A stretch of DNA of 5,091 nucleotides from Firmicutes bacterium UBA1065 (GTDB lineage Bacteria > Bacillota > Clostridia > Tissierellales > Sedimentibacteraceae), in NCBI GenBank assembly GCA_002316225.1, contig DCDC01000009.1, forward strand, positions 1-5,091. Reading direction: 5' to 3'. Of the stretch, positions 1 to 5,091 are shown piece by piece. Below the pieces are notes generated by a model. It was not told where the DNA came from. It searched no databases and worked only from the letters and a program-made list of their open reading frames with translations. Position numbers and translations under genes: made by a program. Within the stretch, counting starts at the first letter, position 1. Each line of letters begins with the position of its first letter.

Positions 1-242
1 TTAATTTCTGGTATCATTATATATTGAGAAAATATCTCTTCAATTCTTATTCTGTCTCTGATATCAGCTTTTATAAAAACATAATTTGGATTATTTGATA
101 CTTCTTTTAAGTTTTCTAAATTTCCAGCATAAGTCAAAGCATCTAAATTTATAACTCTATATTCCGGATGCTTGTCCAACATAAACTTTACAAAATTGCT
201 GCCAATAAAACCTGCCCCACCTGTAACTAAAATAGTTTTCAT
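1..242 (-). CDS. rfbB: dTDP-glucose 4,6-dehydratase RmlB, N-terminal part (cut by window edge)
   Basis: The first 80 codons of RmlB are present, beginning at the ATG at 242-240; the gene continues beyond base 1. RmlB converts dTDP-glucose to dTDP-4-keto-6-deoxyglucose with NAD+ in the cytoplasm, the second step of dTDP-L-rhamnose synthesis. The visible part is the start of an extended short-chain dehydrogenase Rossmann fold: MKTILVTGGAGFIGSNF carries the GGxGFIGSN dinucleotide loop at residues 8-16, then NLDALTYAGNLENL (residues 32-45) has the acidic residue that holds the NAD ribose and the LTYAGN signature of dTDP-glucose dehydratases, and ADIRD follows at 59-63. The catalytic region is outside the window. 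GAGGAG at 259-254 is the likely ribosome binding site, 11 bases from the start, which is rather long. The gap to the RmlC-RmlD gene is only 18 bases. A 60-base sample (61-120) is about 18% G+C, much lower than rfbA or ugd. Confidence 0.95.
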   Translation of the reverse strand, partial: MKTILVTGGAGFIGSNFVKFMLDKHPEYRVINLDALTYAGNLENLKEVSNNPNYVFIKADIRDRIRIEEIFSQYIMIPEI

Positions 243-260
243 GTTTTTGGCTTCTCCTCA

Positions 261-1658
261 TCATAGTATTTCTTTTAAATATCTGTCTAAAGCATCCTCC
301 CAATTTGGCAATCTCATAAAACCGTTTTTATCAAGATTTTCTTTAGATAACCTGGAATTTAGAGGTCTTTTGGCTTTAGCAGGATACTCTGAAGAAGATA
401 TAGGATTTACCTTTATATCAATACCAGCTTTTTTAAATATTAAAAAAGCAAATTCATACCAGCTGCAATAACCTTCGTTTACACCATGATATGTTCCATA
501 TTTTGCAGTTTGAATCATATCACAAATAAGAATTGCTAAATCTCTGGAATATGTTGGTGCTCCAATTTGGTCATTTACTACATTTATCTCATTTTTCACC
601 TGTGCTGACTTCAACATAGTCTTTACAAAATTGCTGCCATTTTTGCCAAATAACCATGAGGTTCTGATTATGAAATGCTTTTCTACTATATCTCTGACAA
701 CTTGTTCTCCTTGTGCTTTGGAATAACCGTAGTAATTTATTGGATTTGTTTTCTTGCTTTCATGATGGGGTTCAGAACCTTGTCCATCAAAGACATAATC
801 ACTGCTGATGTATACCATTTTTGCATCTATTTTTTTACAAGCTTCTGCAATGTATCTTGTTCCTTCTACATTGACAGAATAACATTTTTCTCTTTCATCT
901 TCTGCTTTATCAACAGCGGTATATGCTGCACAATGGATTACAACATCAGGTTTACAATTTAGAATGTATTCTTGTGTTTGATCTTTATCACTTATATCAA
1001 ATTCAGTTCTGCTTACGTCAATAGTTTCAATTCCTAACTCATTGAGCCTTTTAACAACATCATATCCCAGTTGACCATTTACACCTGTAGCTAAAACTTT
1101 GATGCTGAAGTTAACATCGCTGTCTTTTAGAAAGGGAGCATTTAAGTCCTTCTGTGATAGAATAGGATTTTCAATACCCCATTCTATACCCAGTTCAGGG
1201 TCATCAAATCTTATGCTTCTGTCATGTTCATCAGAATAATATTCATCAACCTTGTATTGTACTTCTGCATCATCAGTTAAAGTTAAAAAAGCATGCCCAA
1301 AACCTTTAGGTATAAACAGTTGCTTTTTATTTTCTGCAGACAATTCAATGCTAAACCATTTTTTATATGTATCAGAGCCTTTTCTCAAATCGACAACTGT
1401 ATCGATTATTGCTCCTCTGGTACACCTAACCAGTTTTGCTTGTGCTTTCGGATTAATTTGAAAATGAATTCCTCTAAGGGTTCCTTTTTGTGCTGAATAA
1501 GACTGATTATCCTGAATAAATTCAACATCAATCCCATTATCTGCAAATTTATTCTTAGTATAGGTTTCCGTAAACCAGCCTCTGTAATCACCAAATACAT
1601 CTGTTTCAATAATTAATAGCCCTTTAAACTTAGTTTTTGTTACTTTCACAAAATTCAC
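261..1658 (-). CDS. rfbC-rfbD: Fused dTDP-4-dehydrorhamnose 3,5-epimerase / dTDP-4-dehydrorhamnose reductase (RmlC-RmlD)
   Basis: A 465-residue bifunctional protein for the last two steps of dTDP-L-rhamnose synthesis. Residues 1 to about 180 are an RmlC cupin: VFGDYRGWFTETY (21-33), FIQDNQS (47-53), LRGIHFQ with the likely catalytic His65, Tyr135/Tyr140 in the AEVQYKVDEYY stretch, and the LSQKD end motif (168-171 with Asp171). A linker of about ten residues leads into RmlD from about 186: the Rossmann loop TGVNGQLG (191-198), HCAAYTAVD (242-250), SSDYVFDG (285-292, normally STDYVFDG) and the YxxxK pair Tyr310/Lys314 in YYGYSK. Both halves look complete and catalytically intact, each close to its free-standing family length. 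The start is GTG at 1658; an in-frame GTG at 1649 is the alternative. The gene sits 37 bases after rfbA and 18 bases before rfbB, so all four activities of the pathway are adjacent. The fusion is visible directly; that it is common in Clostridia is from memory. Confidence 0.95.
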   Translation of the reverse strand: MNFVKVTKTKFKGLLIIETDVFGDYRGWFTETYTKNKFADNGIDVEFIQDNQSYSAQKGTLRGIHFQINPKAQAKLVRCTRGAIIDTVVDLRKGSDTYKKWFSIELSAENKKQLFIPKGFGHAFLTLTDDAEVQYKVDEYYSDEHDRSIRFDDPELGIEWGIENPILSQKDLNAPFLKDSDVNFSIKVLATGVNGQLGYDVVKRLNELGIETIDVSRTEFDISDKDQTQEYILNCKPDVVIHCAAYTAVDKAEDEREKCYSVNVEGTRYIAEACKKIDAKMVYISSDYVFDGQGSEPHHESKKTNPINYYGYSKAQGEQVVRDIVEKHFIIRTSWLFGKNGSNFVKTMLKSAQVKNEINVVNDQIGAPTYSRDLAILICDMIQTAKYGTYHGVNEGYCSWYEFAFLIFKKAGIDIKVNPISSSEYPAKAKRPLNSRLSKENLDKNGFMRLPNWEDALDRYLKEIL

Positions 1659-1660
1659 TG

Positions 1661-1667
1661 CTCCTCT
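1661..1667 (-). promoter_or_regulatory. Ribosome binding site of the RmlC-RmlD gene (bears on the choice of start)
   Basis: Read on the minus strand, AGAGGAG is a strong Shine-Dalgarno sequence. It ends only 2 bases before the GTG at 1658 and 11 bases before the in-frame GTG at 1649, so neither spacing is ideal and no ATG is available nearby. The start is therefore uncertain by three residues: MNFVKVTKTK from 1658 or MKVTKTK from 1649. Both fit RmlC N-termini. Confidence 0.6.
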
Positions 1668-1695
1668 GTAATTTATAAATTATTCATACCGAATA

Positions 1696-2580
1696 TTAAT
1701 AGCGAATCTTGCCTTCGGCTACTCTCCTTAAATGCTCTCCATAGGGCGAGTTACCGTATCTTTCAGCTGATTTCAGAATAGTTTTCTCATCTATCCATTG
1801 ATTGAAATATGCTATTTCCTCCGGTGCAGAAATCTTTATGCCCTGGCGTTTTTCTATCATTTGTACAAAATCTGTTGCTTCAACAAGACTGTCAATAGTT
1901 CCGGCATCTATCCATGCATAACCCCTTCCCAAAAGTTGTACATTAAGGGTTCCATCCTCAAGATATATACGATTTATATCTGTGATTTCTAATTCTCCTC
2001 TTGCAGAGGGCTTAACTTTCTTTGCATACTCAACCACACGATTGTCATAAAAGTATAAACCGGTAATACAATAATTTGATTTGGGATTTTTAGGTTTTTC
2101 TTCTATAGAAATAACTTTTCCATATTCATCAAACTCAACAATTCCAAATCGTTCCGGGTCATGAACAAAATAACCGAAAATTGTAGCTTTACCCTGTTCT
2201 GCACTCTCAGACGCCTTTTTAAGCATCAATGTGAAGCCATTACCATAAAATATATTATCGCCTAGTATCATGGCACATGTATCATTTCCTATGAAATCTT
2301 CACCAATAATAAAAGCCTGGGCAAGTCCATCCGGTGATGGTTGTTCTTTATATGATATCTTTATTCCAAATTGTTTGCCATCACCTAATAAGCTCTTAAA
2401 ATTAGGTGAATCCTGTGGAGAAGAAATAATTAATATGTCTCTGATACCTGCTAACATAAGAGTAGATAGCGGATAATATATCATTGGTTTATCATATACA
2501 GGTAAAAGTTGTTTGCTTGTTATCATTGTCAGCGGATACAGACGAGTTCCTGATCCGCCGGCCAATATAATACCCTTCAT
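1696..2580 (-). CDS. rfbA: Glucose-1-phosphate thymidylyltransferase RmlA
   Basis: RmlA joins glucose-1-phosphate and dTTP to give dTDP-glucose and pyrophosphate, the first and normally feedback-controlled step of dTDP-L-rhamnose synthesis, in the cytoplasm. The 294-residue length is normal for the family. Motifs seen: the nucleotide-binding signature GGSGTRLYPLT (8-18), SKQLLPVYDKPMIYYPL (22-38), LGDNIFYG with metal-binding Asp108, EEKPKNPKS with the sugar-phosphate-contacting Lys162, ELEITDINR (197-204 and on), and WIDAGT with the second metal ligand Asp225. All key residues are present. The ATG at 2580 is preceded by AAAAAAGGG about 7 bases upstream, an acceptable ribosome binding site. 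The start forms an ATGA overlap with the stop of an open frame that may be the displaced tail of the glycosyltransferase, which would imply translational coupling. A sample at 1741-1800 is about 38% G+C, higher than the genes on either side. Confidence 0.97.
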   Translation of the reverse strand: MKGIILAGGSGTRLYPLTMITSKQLLPVYDKPMIYYPLSTLMLAGIRDILIISSPQDSPNFKSLLGDGKQFGIKISYKEQPSPDGLAQAFIIGEDFIGNDTCAMILGDNIFYGNGFTLMLKKASESAEQGKATIFGYFVHDPERFGIVEFDEYGKVISIEEKPKNPKSNYCITGLYFYDNRVVEYAKKVKPSARGELEITDINRIYLEDGTLNVQLLGRGYAWIDAGTIDSLVEATDFVQMIEKRQGIKISAPEEIAYFNQWIDEKTILKSAERYGNSPYGEHLRRVAEGKIRY

Positions 2581-2677
2581 AATTTAACCCTTTTTTCTTT
2601 GTTAGATTTACTAATTCTTTCACTTTTTACTTGAAGAAGTTCGGCAAGGATAATTAATGTATTCTTTGCTGTTAAGC

Positions 2678-3064
2678 CTAAAGATTTCCCTTTATCTTTG
2701 ATAAATAACTTTTACAAGCTTTAATCAGCATAAACTCTATTAATGTCAGTTTAAAAAAAATCTTAACTATTAGAGTCATAAATGGTGAAAGGTTGTAATA
2801 TTTTTTTAAAATTTTAAGTTTACTGTTTAGTGAAATCTTTCGCCTCTCTATATCCGACGAAATAGATTTTTTTAAGCTTACTGAGTGATGATGGACATAA
2901 TTATGATTCAAAATTAATATGGTCTTTAAATTTTTACTCTTGAGCTTAATACCTAAAGTTGTTTCTTCACAAAACAAAAAAATATCTTCATCATACATTC
3001 CATACTTTATCATTAGTTCGGCATTAACCATTAAAAGTGAACCTACTACACATCCACCTCGCAT
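2678..3064 (-). CDS. Family 2 glycosyltransferase, C-terminal fragment in the -1 frame
   Basis: This 128-residue frame carries the second half of the same enzyme. From residue 5 it reads CVVGSLLMVNAELMIKYGMY, then DEDIFLFCEETTLGIKL, which corresponds to the FDExxFLyxED motif of WbbL-type transferases, here with Glu-Glu instead of the usual Glu-Asp, then NYVHHHSVSLKK, matching the conserved HxHS region. The last third (about residues 75-128) is basic and hydrophobic (IVKIFFKLTLIEFMLIKA), probably membrane-associating. Its nominal ATG at 3064 overlaps the upstream frame by 19 bases and has no convincing ribosome binding site, and the first four residues do not fit the family, so this is not a normal start. 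It is listed because gene callers will show it as a separate gene; the better reading is a frameshifted continuation. Its TAG at 2680-2678 may itself be premature. Confidence 0.8.
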   Translation of the reverse strand: MRGGCVVGSLLMVNAELMIKYGMYDEDIFLFCEETTLGIKLKSKNLKTILILNHNYVHHHSVSLKKSISSDIERRKISLNSKLKILKKYYNLSPFMTLIVKIFFKLTLIEFMLIKACKSYLSKIKGNL

Positions 3065-3570
3065 TGGGTGTTTGAATTATTATAATAAATATCTTTATAA
3101 GACATTTTATTAAAAAATTTATTATAGATTGAACTGGCAGATAAAATATATTCTATTTTTTTAGGAACACGCCAGGCAACAAGCGGTTGAAATTCTCCAT
3201 TTGGTTGTTTTGGTATTGCTGAACAAACAGCAACATCTTTATTATTTATTAAAACTCTTAATAATTCTAATATACATTCTTCATCAAACTCAACATCCGG
3301 ATTTATTATTAAAATATAACTTGAATTTAGCTGTTCATATGAATATCTTATTCCAATGTTATTACCATATCCATATCCACCGTTTTTTTCAGTTTGAATA
3401 ACTCTAATCTTTTCATTCTGATTTCTTCTTAACAACTCAAATGAATCATCTGTAGAACAATTGTCCACGATTACAATATTATCAAAGACTTGATAATTCC
3501 TAATGTTTTCCAGCAATGTCATTGTTGTTTCATAATCATTATAGTTTAAAACCACACAGCTTGTTTTCAT
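3046..3570 (-). CDS. Family 2 glycosyltransferase, N-terminal catalytic fragment
   Basis: 174 residues holding the nucleotide-sugar-binding half of a GT2 (GT-A) enzyme of the rhamnosyltransferase-like WbbL type. Motifs: MKTSCVVLNYND at the N-terminus (first strand, VVLNYN 6-11), IVDNCSTDDS (34-43), NGGYGYGNNIGI (63-74, the usual NxGfgxgNNxGi pattern) and LIINPDVEFDEECI (87-100), where NPDVEF takes the place of the metal-binding DxD. The frame ends early with CEVDV and stop TAG at 3048-3046, just before the acceptor-binding half, which continues in the -1 frame. The ATG at 3570 has a good ribosome binding site, AGGGAG at 3584-3579 with an 8-base spacer. That site lies inside the pxpA remnant upstream. 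Alone the fragment lacks the acceptor-side acidic residues and is not expected to be active. A sample at 3061-3120 is only about 17% G+C. Confidence 0.85.
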   Translation of the reverse strand: MKTSCVVLNYNDYETTMTLLENIRNYQVFDNIVIVDNCSTDDSFELLRRNQNEKIRVIQTEKNGGYGYGNNIGIRYSYEQLNSSYILIINPDVEFDEECILELLRVLINNKDVAVCSAIPKQPNGEFQPLVAWRVPKKIEYILSASSIYNKFFNKMSYKDIYYNNSNTQCEVDV

Positions 3571-3640
3571 TAGCTATTCTCCCTAATTTATAAGTACCAA
3601 AGCTTTCATCTAAATCACTGTTTAAATCAACTTTATACAT
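3539..3640 (-). pseudogene. 5' remnant of a LamB/YcsF (PxpA, 5-oxoprolinase subunit A) family gene
   Basis: A 33-codon frame, too short for usual gene calling, starts at ATG 3640-3638 and ends at TAA 3541-3539. Its first 20 residues (codons 3640-3581) include KVDLNSDLDESFGTYKLG, which closely follows the N-terminal hallmark of the PxpA/YcsF family as I remember it (xxDLNCDLGESFGxYKxG); the differences are Cys to Ser, Gly to Asp and one at the variable position. PxpA is one of the proteins of the bacterial ATP-dependent 5-oxoprolinase, with no known link to polysaccharide synthesis. After Gly20 the frame (RIANENKLCGFKL) is essentially the glycosyltransferase gene read in another frame. AGGA at 3649-3646, 5 bases before the ATG, is a proper ribosome binding site, so the remnant kept its own translation start. 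Its GGGAG bases now serve as the glycosyltransferase's ribosome binding site. It may be translated as a short leader peptide, but I infer a fossil rather than a function. Confidence 0.7.
3579..3584 (-). promoter_or_regulatory. Ribosome binding site of the glycosyltransferase, embedded in the pxpA remnant
   Basis: On the minus strand AGGGAG lies 8 bases before the ATG at 3570. These bases are also codons 19-21 (Leu-Gly-Arg) of the pxpA-like frame. Ribosomes translating that frame would pass through this site and stop 29 bases inside the glycosyltransferase gene, so coupling or interference is possible but untested. Confidence 0.6.
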
Positions 3641-3683
3641 TCGTATCCTACTCGAAGGTATAAATCCCGTATTTAAAAGGCCA

Positions 3684-5066
3684 CTATTCAGTAGCAGCGG
3701 TTTCAGCTAATGTAATGTGATTATACCTGTCCAAACTCACACCTGGCCTACCGATGGAATAATACTCCACACCGGCTCTTTGCATTTCTTCAATATCATA
3801 AATATTTCTCCCGTCATAAACAAGAGGTGTTATCATTAACTTTTTATATTCAGCAGGTTTAACAGCTTTAATTTCTTCCCATTCGGTAAAAATAAAGCAT
3901 ACATCGGCGCCCTTTAATGCATCCGCAGGACATTTAACATATGTTACACTACCATTTCCAATCTTTCCTTCAGGATACTTATTCTTAAAATTTTCTGTTC
4001 CAACAGGATCATAGGCATAAATATAAGCCCCTTGTTCCAATAATAAAGGAACATTATCCAGTGAAGGGCTTTCTCTTAAATCATCAGTCCCAGGCTTATA
4101 GGTAAGTCCTAACACTGCAACCTTTAATCCGTTGAATTTAATAAGCCGCCTGCATGCCTTCTTATATAAAATTGTCTTTTGATCTTTGTTTACATCAATT
4201 GCAGCTTTAACAGTTCTTAATTCATAACCATGCTTCCTTGCAAGATGCACCAAAGCCATTGTATCCTTTGGAAAACATGACCCTCCGTAACCAATGCCGG
4301 CATTTAAGAATTTGCTTCCTATACGCTCATCAAAACTCATGCCCCTTGCCACATCCTGTACATTTGCACCAACCAATTCGCACAGGTTAGCAATATCATT
4401 CATATATGATATTTTAAGAGCTAAGAAATCATTAGAAGCGTACTTAATCATTTCTGCAGAACGCCTGCTTACTGAAACTATAGGCAGATTGAATGGTTTA
4501 TAAATTTTCATTAATAAATCTTCAGCCCATTTGCTTTCAGTGCCAATAATAATTCTTGCTGCATGAAGAGTATCATGAACAGCGGAGCCTTGGGCCAAAA
4601 ACTCAGGATTAGAAGAAACTTCAACCCTTACATCATTAATTATAAAATCTTTTAAAAGTTGTTCAACTTTATCGTTAGTCCCAACCGGAACAGTTGATTT
4701 AACAACAACAAGACAGTCCTTTTCAACAGACTCGGCTATCTGTCTCGTCACAGTTTCTATATATGATAAATCAACAGAACCATCCGGCAGCATAGGTGTG
4801 CCTACCCCTATAAAAATAGCATCTGCATCCTTATACGCTGATTTATAATCAGTTGTATAATCAATTCTCCCTGCAGCATAGTTTTTCCGCATCAGTTCTT
4901 CCAAACCTGCTTCATAAATTGGAGAAAGCCCATGTTTCATCATATTAACTTTATCTTCATCGATATCTACACAGGTAACACGGTGACCAATTTCAGCAAA
5001 ACATACCCCTGCCACTAAACCAACATATCCTGTTCCTGCTACTGCTATTTTATACTTTCGACTCAT
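3684..5066 (-). CDS. ugd: UDP-glucose 6-dehydrogenase
   Basis: This cytoplasmic enzyme oxidises UDP-glucose twice, with 2 NAD+, to UDP-glucuronate, a donor or precursor for acidic polysaccharides. From the ATG at 5066 it has 460 residues, the length of the Bacillus TuaD type. Order of parts: N-terminal Rossmann domain with GTGYVG (11-16), the ribose-binding Asp34 in CVDID, GVGTP (87-91), KSTVPVGT (123-130), Glu155 in NPEFLAQG; the central helix with Lys208 and Asn212 in MIKYASND; the catalytic Cys264 and Asp268 in GYGGSCFPKD; and the UDP-binding C-terminal domain with TYKPGTDDLRESPS (322-335). All catalytic residues are present. An upstream in-frame ATG at 5090 would add eight residues (MRESSRLD) and the frame could even extend past the window, but MSRKYKIAVAGTGYVG fits the family better; AGG at 5075-5073 is a weak binding site for it. 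A UDP-sugar dehydrogenase with another substrate is possible but less likely. Samples are about 43-45% G+C, the highest in the window. Confidence 0.95.
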   Translation of the reverse strand: MSRKYKIAVAGTGYVGLVAGVCFAEIGHRVTCVDIDEDKVNMMKHGLSPIYEAGLEELMRKNYAAGRIDYTTDYKSAYKDADAIFIGVGTPMLPDGSVDLSYIETVTRQIAESVEKDCLVVVKSTVPVGTNDKVEQLLKDFIINDVRVEVSSNPEFLAQGSAVHDTLHAARIIIGTESKWAEDLLMKIYKPFNLPIVSVSRRSAEMIKYASNDFLALKISYMNDIANLCELVGANVQDVARGMSFDERIGSKFLNAGIGYGGSCFPKDTMALVHLARKHGYELRTVKAAIDVNKDQKTILYKKACRRLIKFNGLKVAVLGLTYKPGTDDLRESPSLDNVPLLLEQGAYIYAYDPVGTENFKNKYPEGKIGNGSVTYVKCPADALKGADVCFIFTEWEEIKAVKPAEYKKLMITPLVYDGRNIYDIEEMQRAGVEYYSIGRPGVSLDRYNHITLAETAATE

Positions 5067-5091
5067 ATCCAACCTGCTACTTTCTCTCATA

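Larger units (their letters stand above)
2577..3570 (-). pseudogene. Family 2 glycosyltransferase gene broken by one or two frameshifts (whole locus)
   Basis: The two reading frames listed separately (3570-3046 and 3064-2678) are consecutive parts of one GT-A-fold glycosyltransferase. Adding one base after 3052 joins them as EVDCVVGSLLMV, which matches the family's mid-region pattern VDxVxGSxLLV. A second break probably lies in the AAAA run at 2713-2710: adding one A turns the end KACKSYLSKIKGNL into KACKKLFIKDKGK and opens a further 38 codons that stop at TGA 2579-2577, overlapping the rfbA start as ATGA. Repaired, the protein would be about 331 residues, usual for this group. No slippery heptamer is visible at the first break, so programmed frameshifting is unlikely; a decayed gene or read errors in AT-rich DNA are the alternatives. 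The role would be sugar transfer from a nucleotide donor to a lipid-linked polysaccharide at the inner membrane face; rhamnose is a guess from the neighbours. The first break is well supported and the second is moderate. Confidence 0.75.

Noticed and set aside
172..471. Plus-strand open frame of 99 codons
   Set aside because: It lies antisense to rfbB and the RmlD part of the fusion, has no family motifs, and its composition follows the complement of the real genes.
675..962. Plus-strand open frame of 95 codons rich in Phe, Ile and Cys that looks like a membrane protein
   Set aside because: It is antisense to the well-supported RmlD domain; the hydrophobic look comes from reading the complement of Lys/Asp/Glu-rich codons.
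2753..2760. Run of eight T on the minus strand inside the glycosyltransferase as a phase-variation switch or as the cause of the C-terminal frameshift
   Set aside because: The frame across the run is continuous and protein-like on both sides, and the tail frame has a TAA between this run and 2713, so the second break must lie after it. Eight bases is also common by chance in DNA this rich in AT.
3046..3064. Programmed -1 frameshifting to make a full-length glycosyltransferase
   Set aside because: The bases at the overlap (GTG GAT GTG TAG) do not form a slippery heptamer, and I see no strong downstream stem-loop.
3641..3683. Possible terminator or promoter after ugd
   Set aside because: No stable hairpin followed by a T run is visible on the minus strand, and no convincing pair of -35 and -10 boxes; the stretch is explained by a spacer plus the remnant's ribosome binding site.

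Overview
This is a sugar-nucleotide and glycosyltransferase segment of a cell-surface polysaccharide locus. It is AT-rich and most likely from a clostridial Firmicute: the proteins read like clostridial versions, the ribosome binding sites are purine-rich, and the epimerase and reductase of dTDP-rhamnose synthesis are fused, an arrangement I recall from Clostridia. The species cannot be named from the sequence alone. All genes lie on the minus strand, so transcription runs from high to low coordinates with short gaps and no visible terminator, consistent with one operon.

In transcription order: (1) ugd, UDP-glucose 6-dehydrogenase (5066-3684), making UDP-glucuronate. (2) A 113-bp gap holding the 5' end of a gene for a LamB/YcsF (PxpA, 5-oxoprolinase subunit A) family protein, with its own ribosome binding site; only about 20 recognisable codons remain before it runs into the next gene. 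(3) A family 2 glycosyltransferase (3570 to about 2577) broken by one clear frameshift near 3052 and probably a second near 2712; once repaired it would be about 331 residues and its stop would overlap the next start. (4) rfbA/rmlA, glucose-1-phosphate thymidylyltransferase (2580-1696). (5) A fused RmlC-RmlD protein (1658-261). (6) The first 80 codons of rfbB/rmlB (242-1), cut by the window edge.

Together rfbA, rfbB and the RmlC-RmlD fusion make dTDP-L-rhamnose from glucose-1-phosphate; ugd supplies UDP-glucuronate. The glycosyltransferase would use one such donor, plausibly dTDP-rhamnose, but looks inactive as sequenced. Base composition changes sharply between genes (hand-counted samples of about 17-23% G+C in the glycosyltransferase and 18% in rfbB, against about 43-45% in ugd), which with the stranded pxpA fragment suggests the locus was assembled by recombination. 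I see no CRISPR array, RNA gene, insertion sequence or entirely new system here; the most unusual items are the pxpA remnant and the broken glycosyltransferase.
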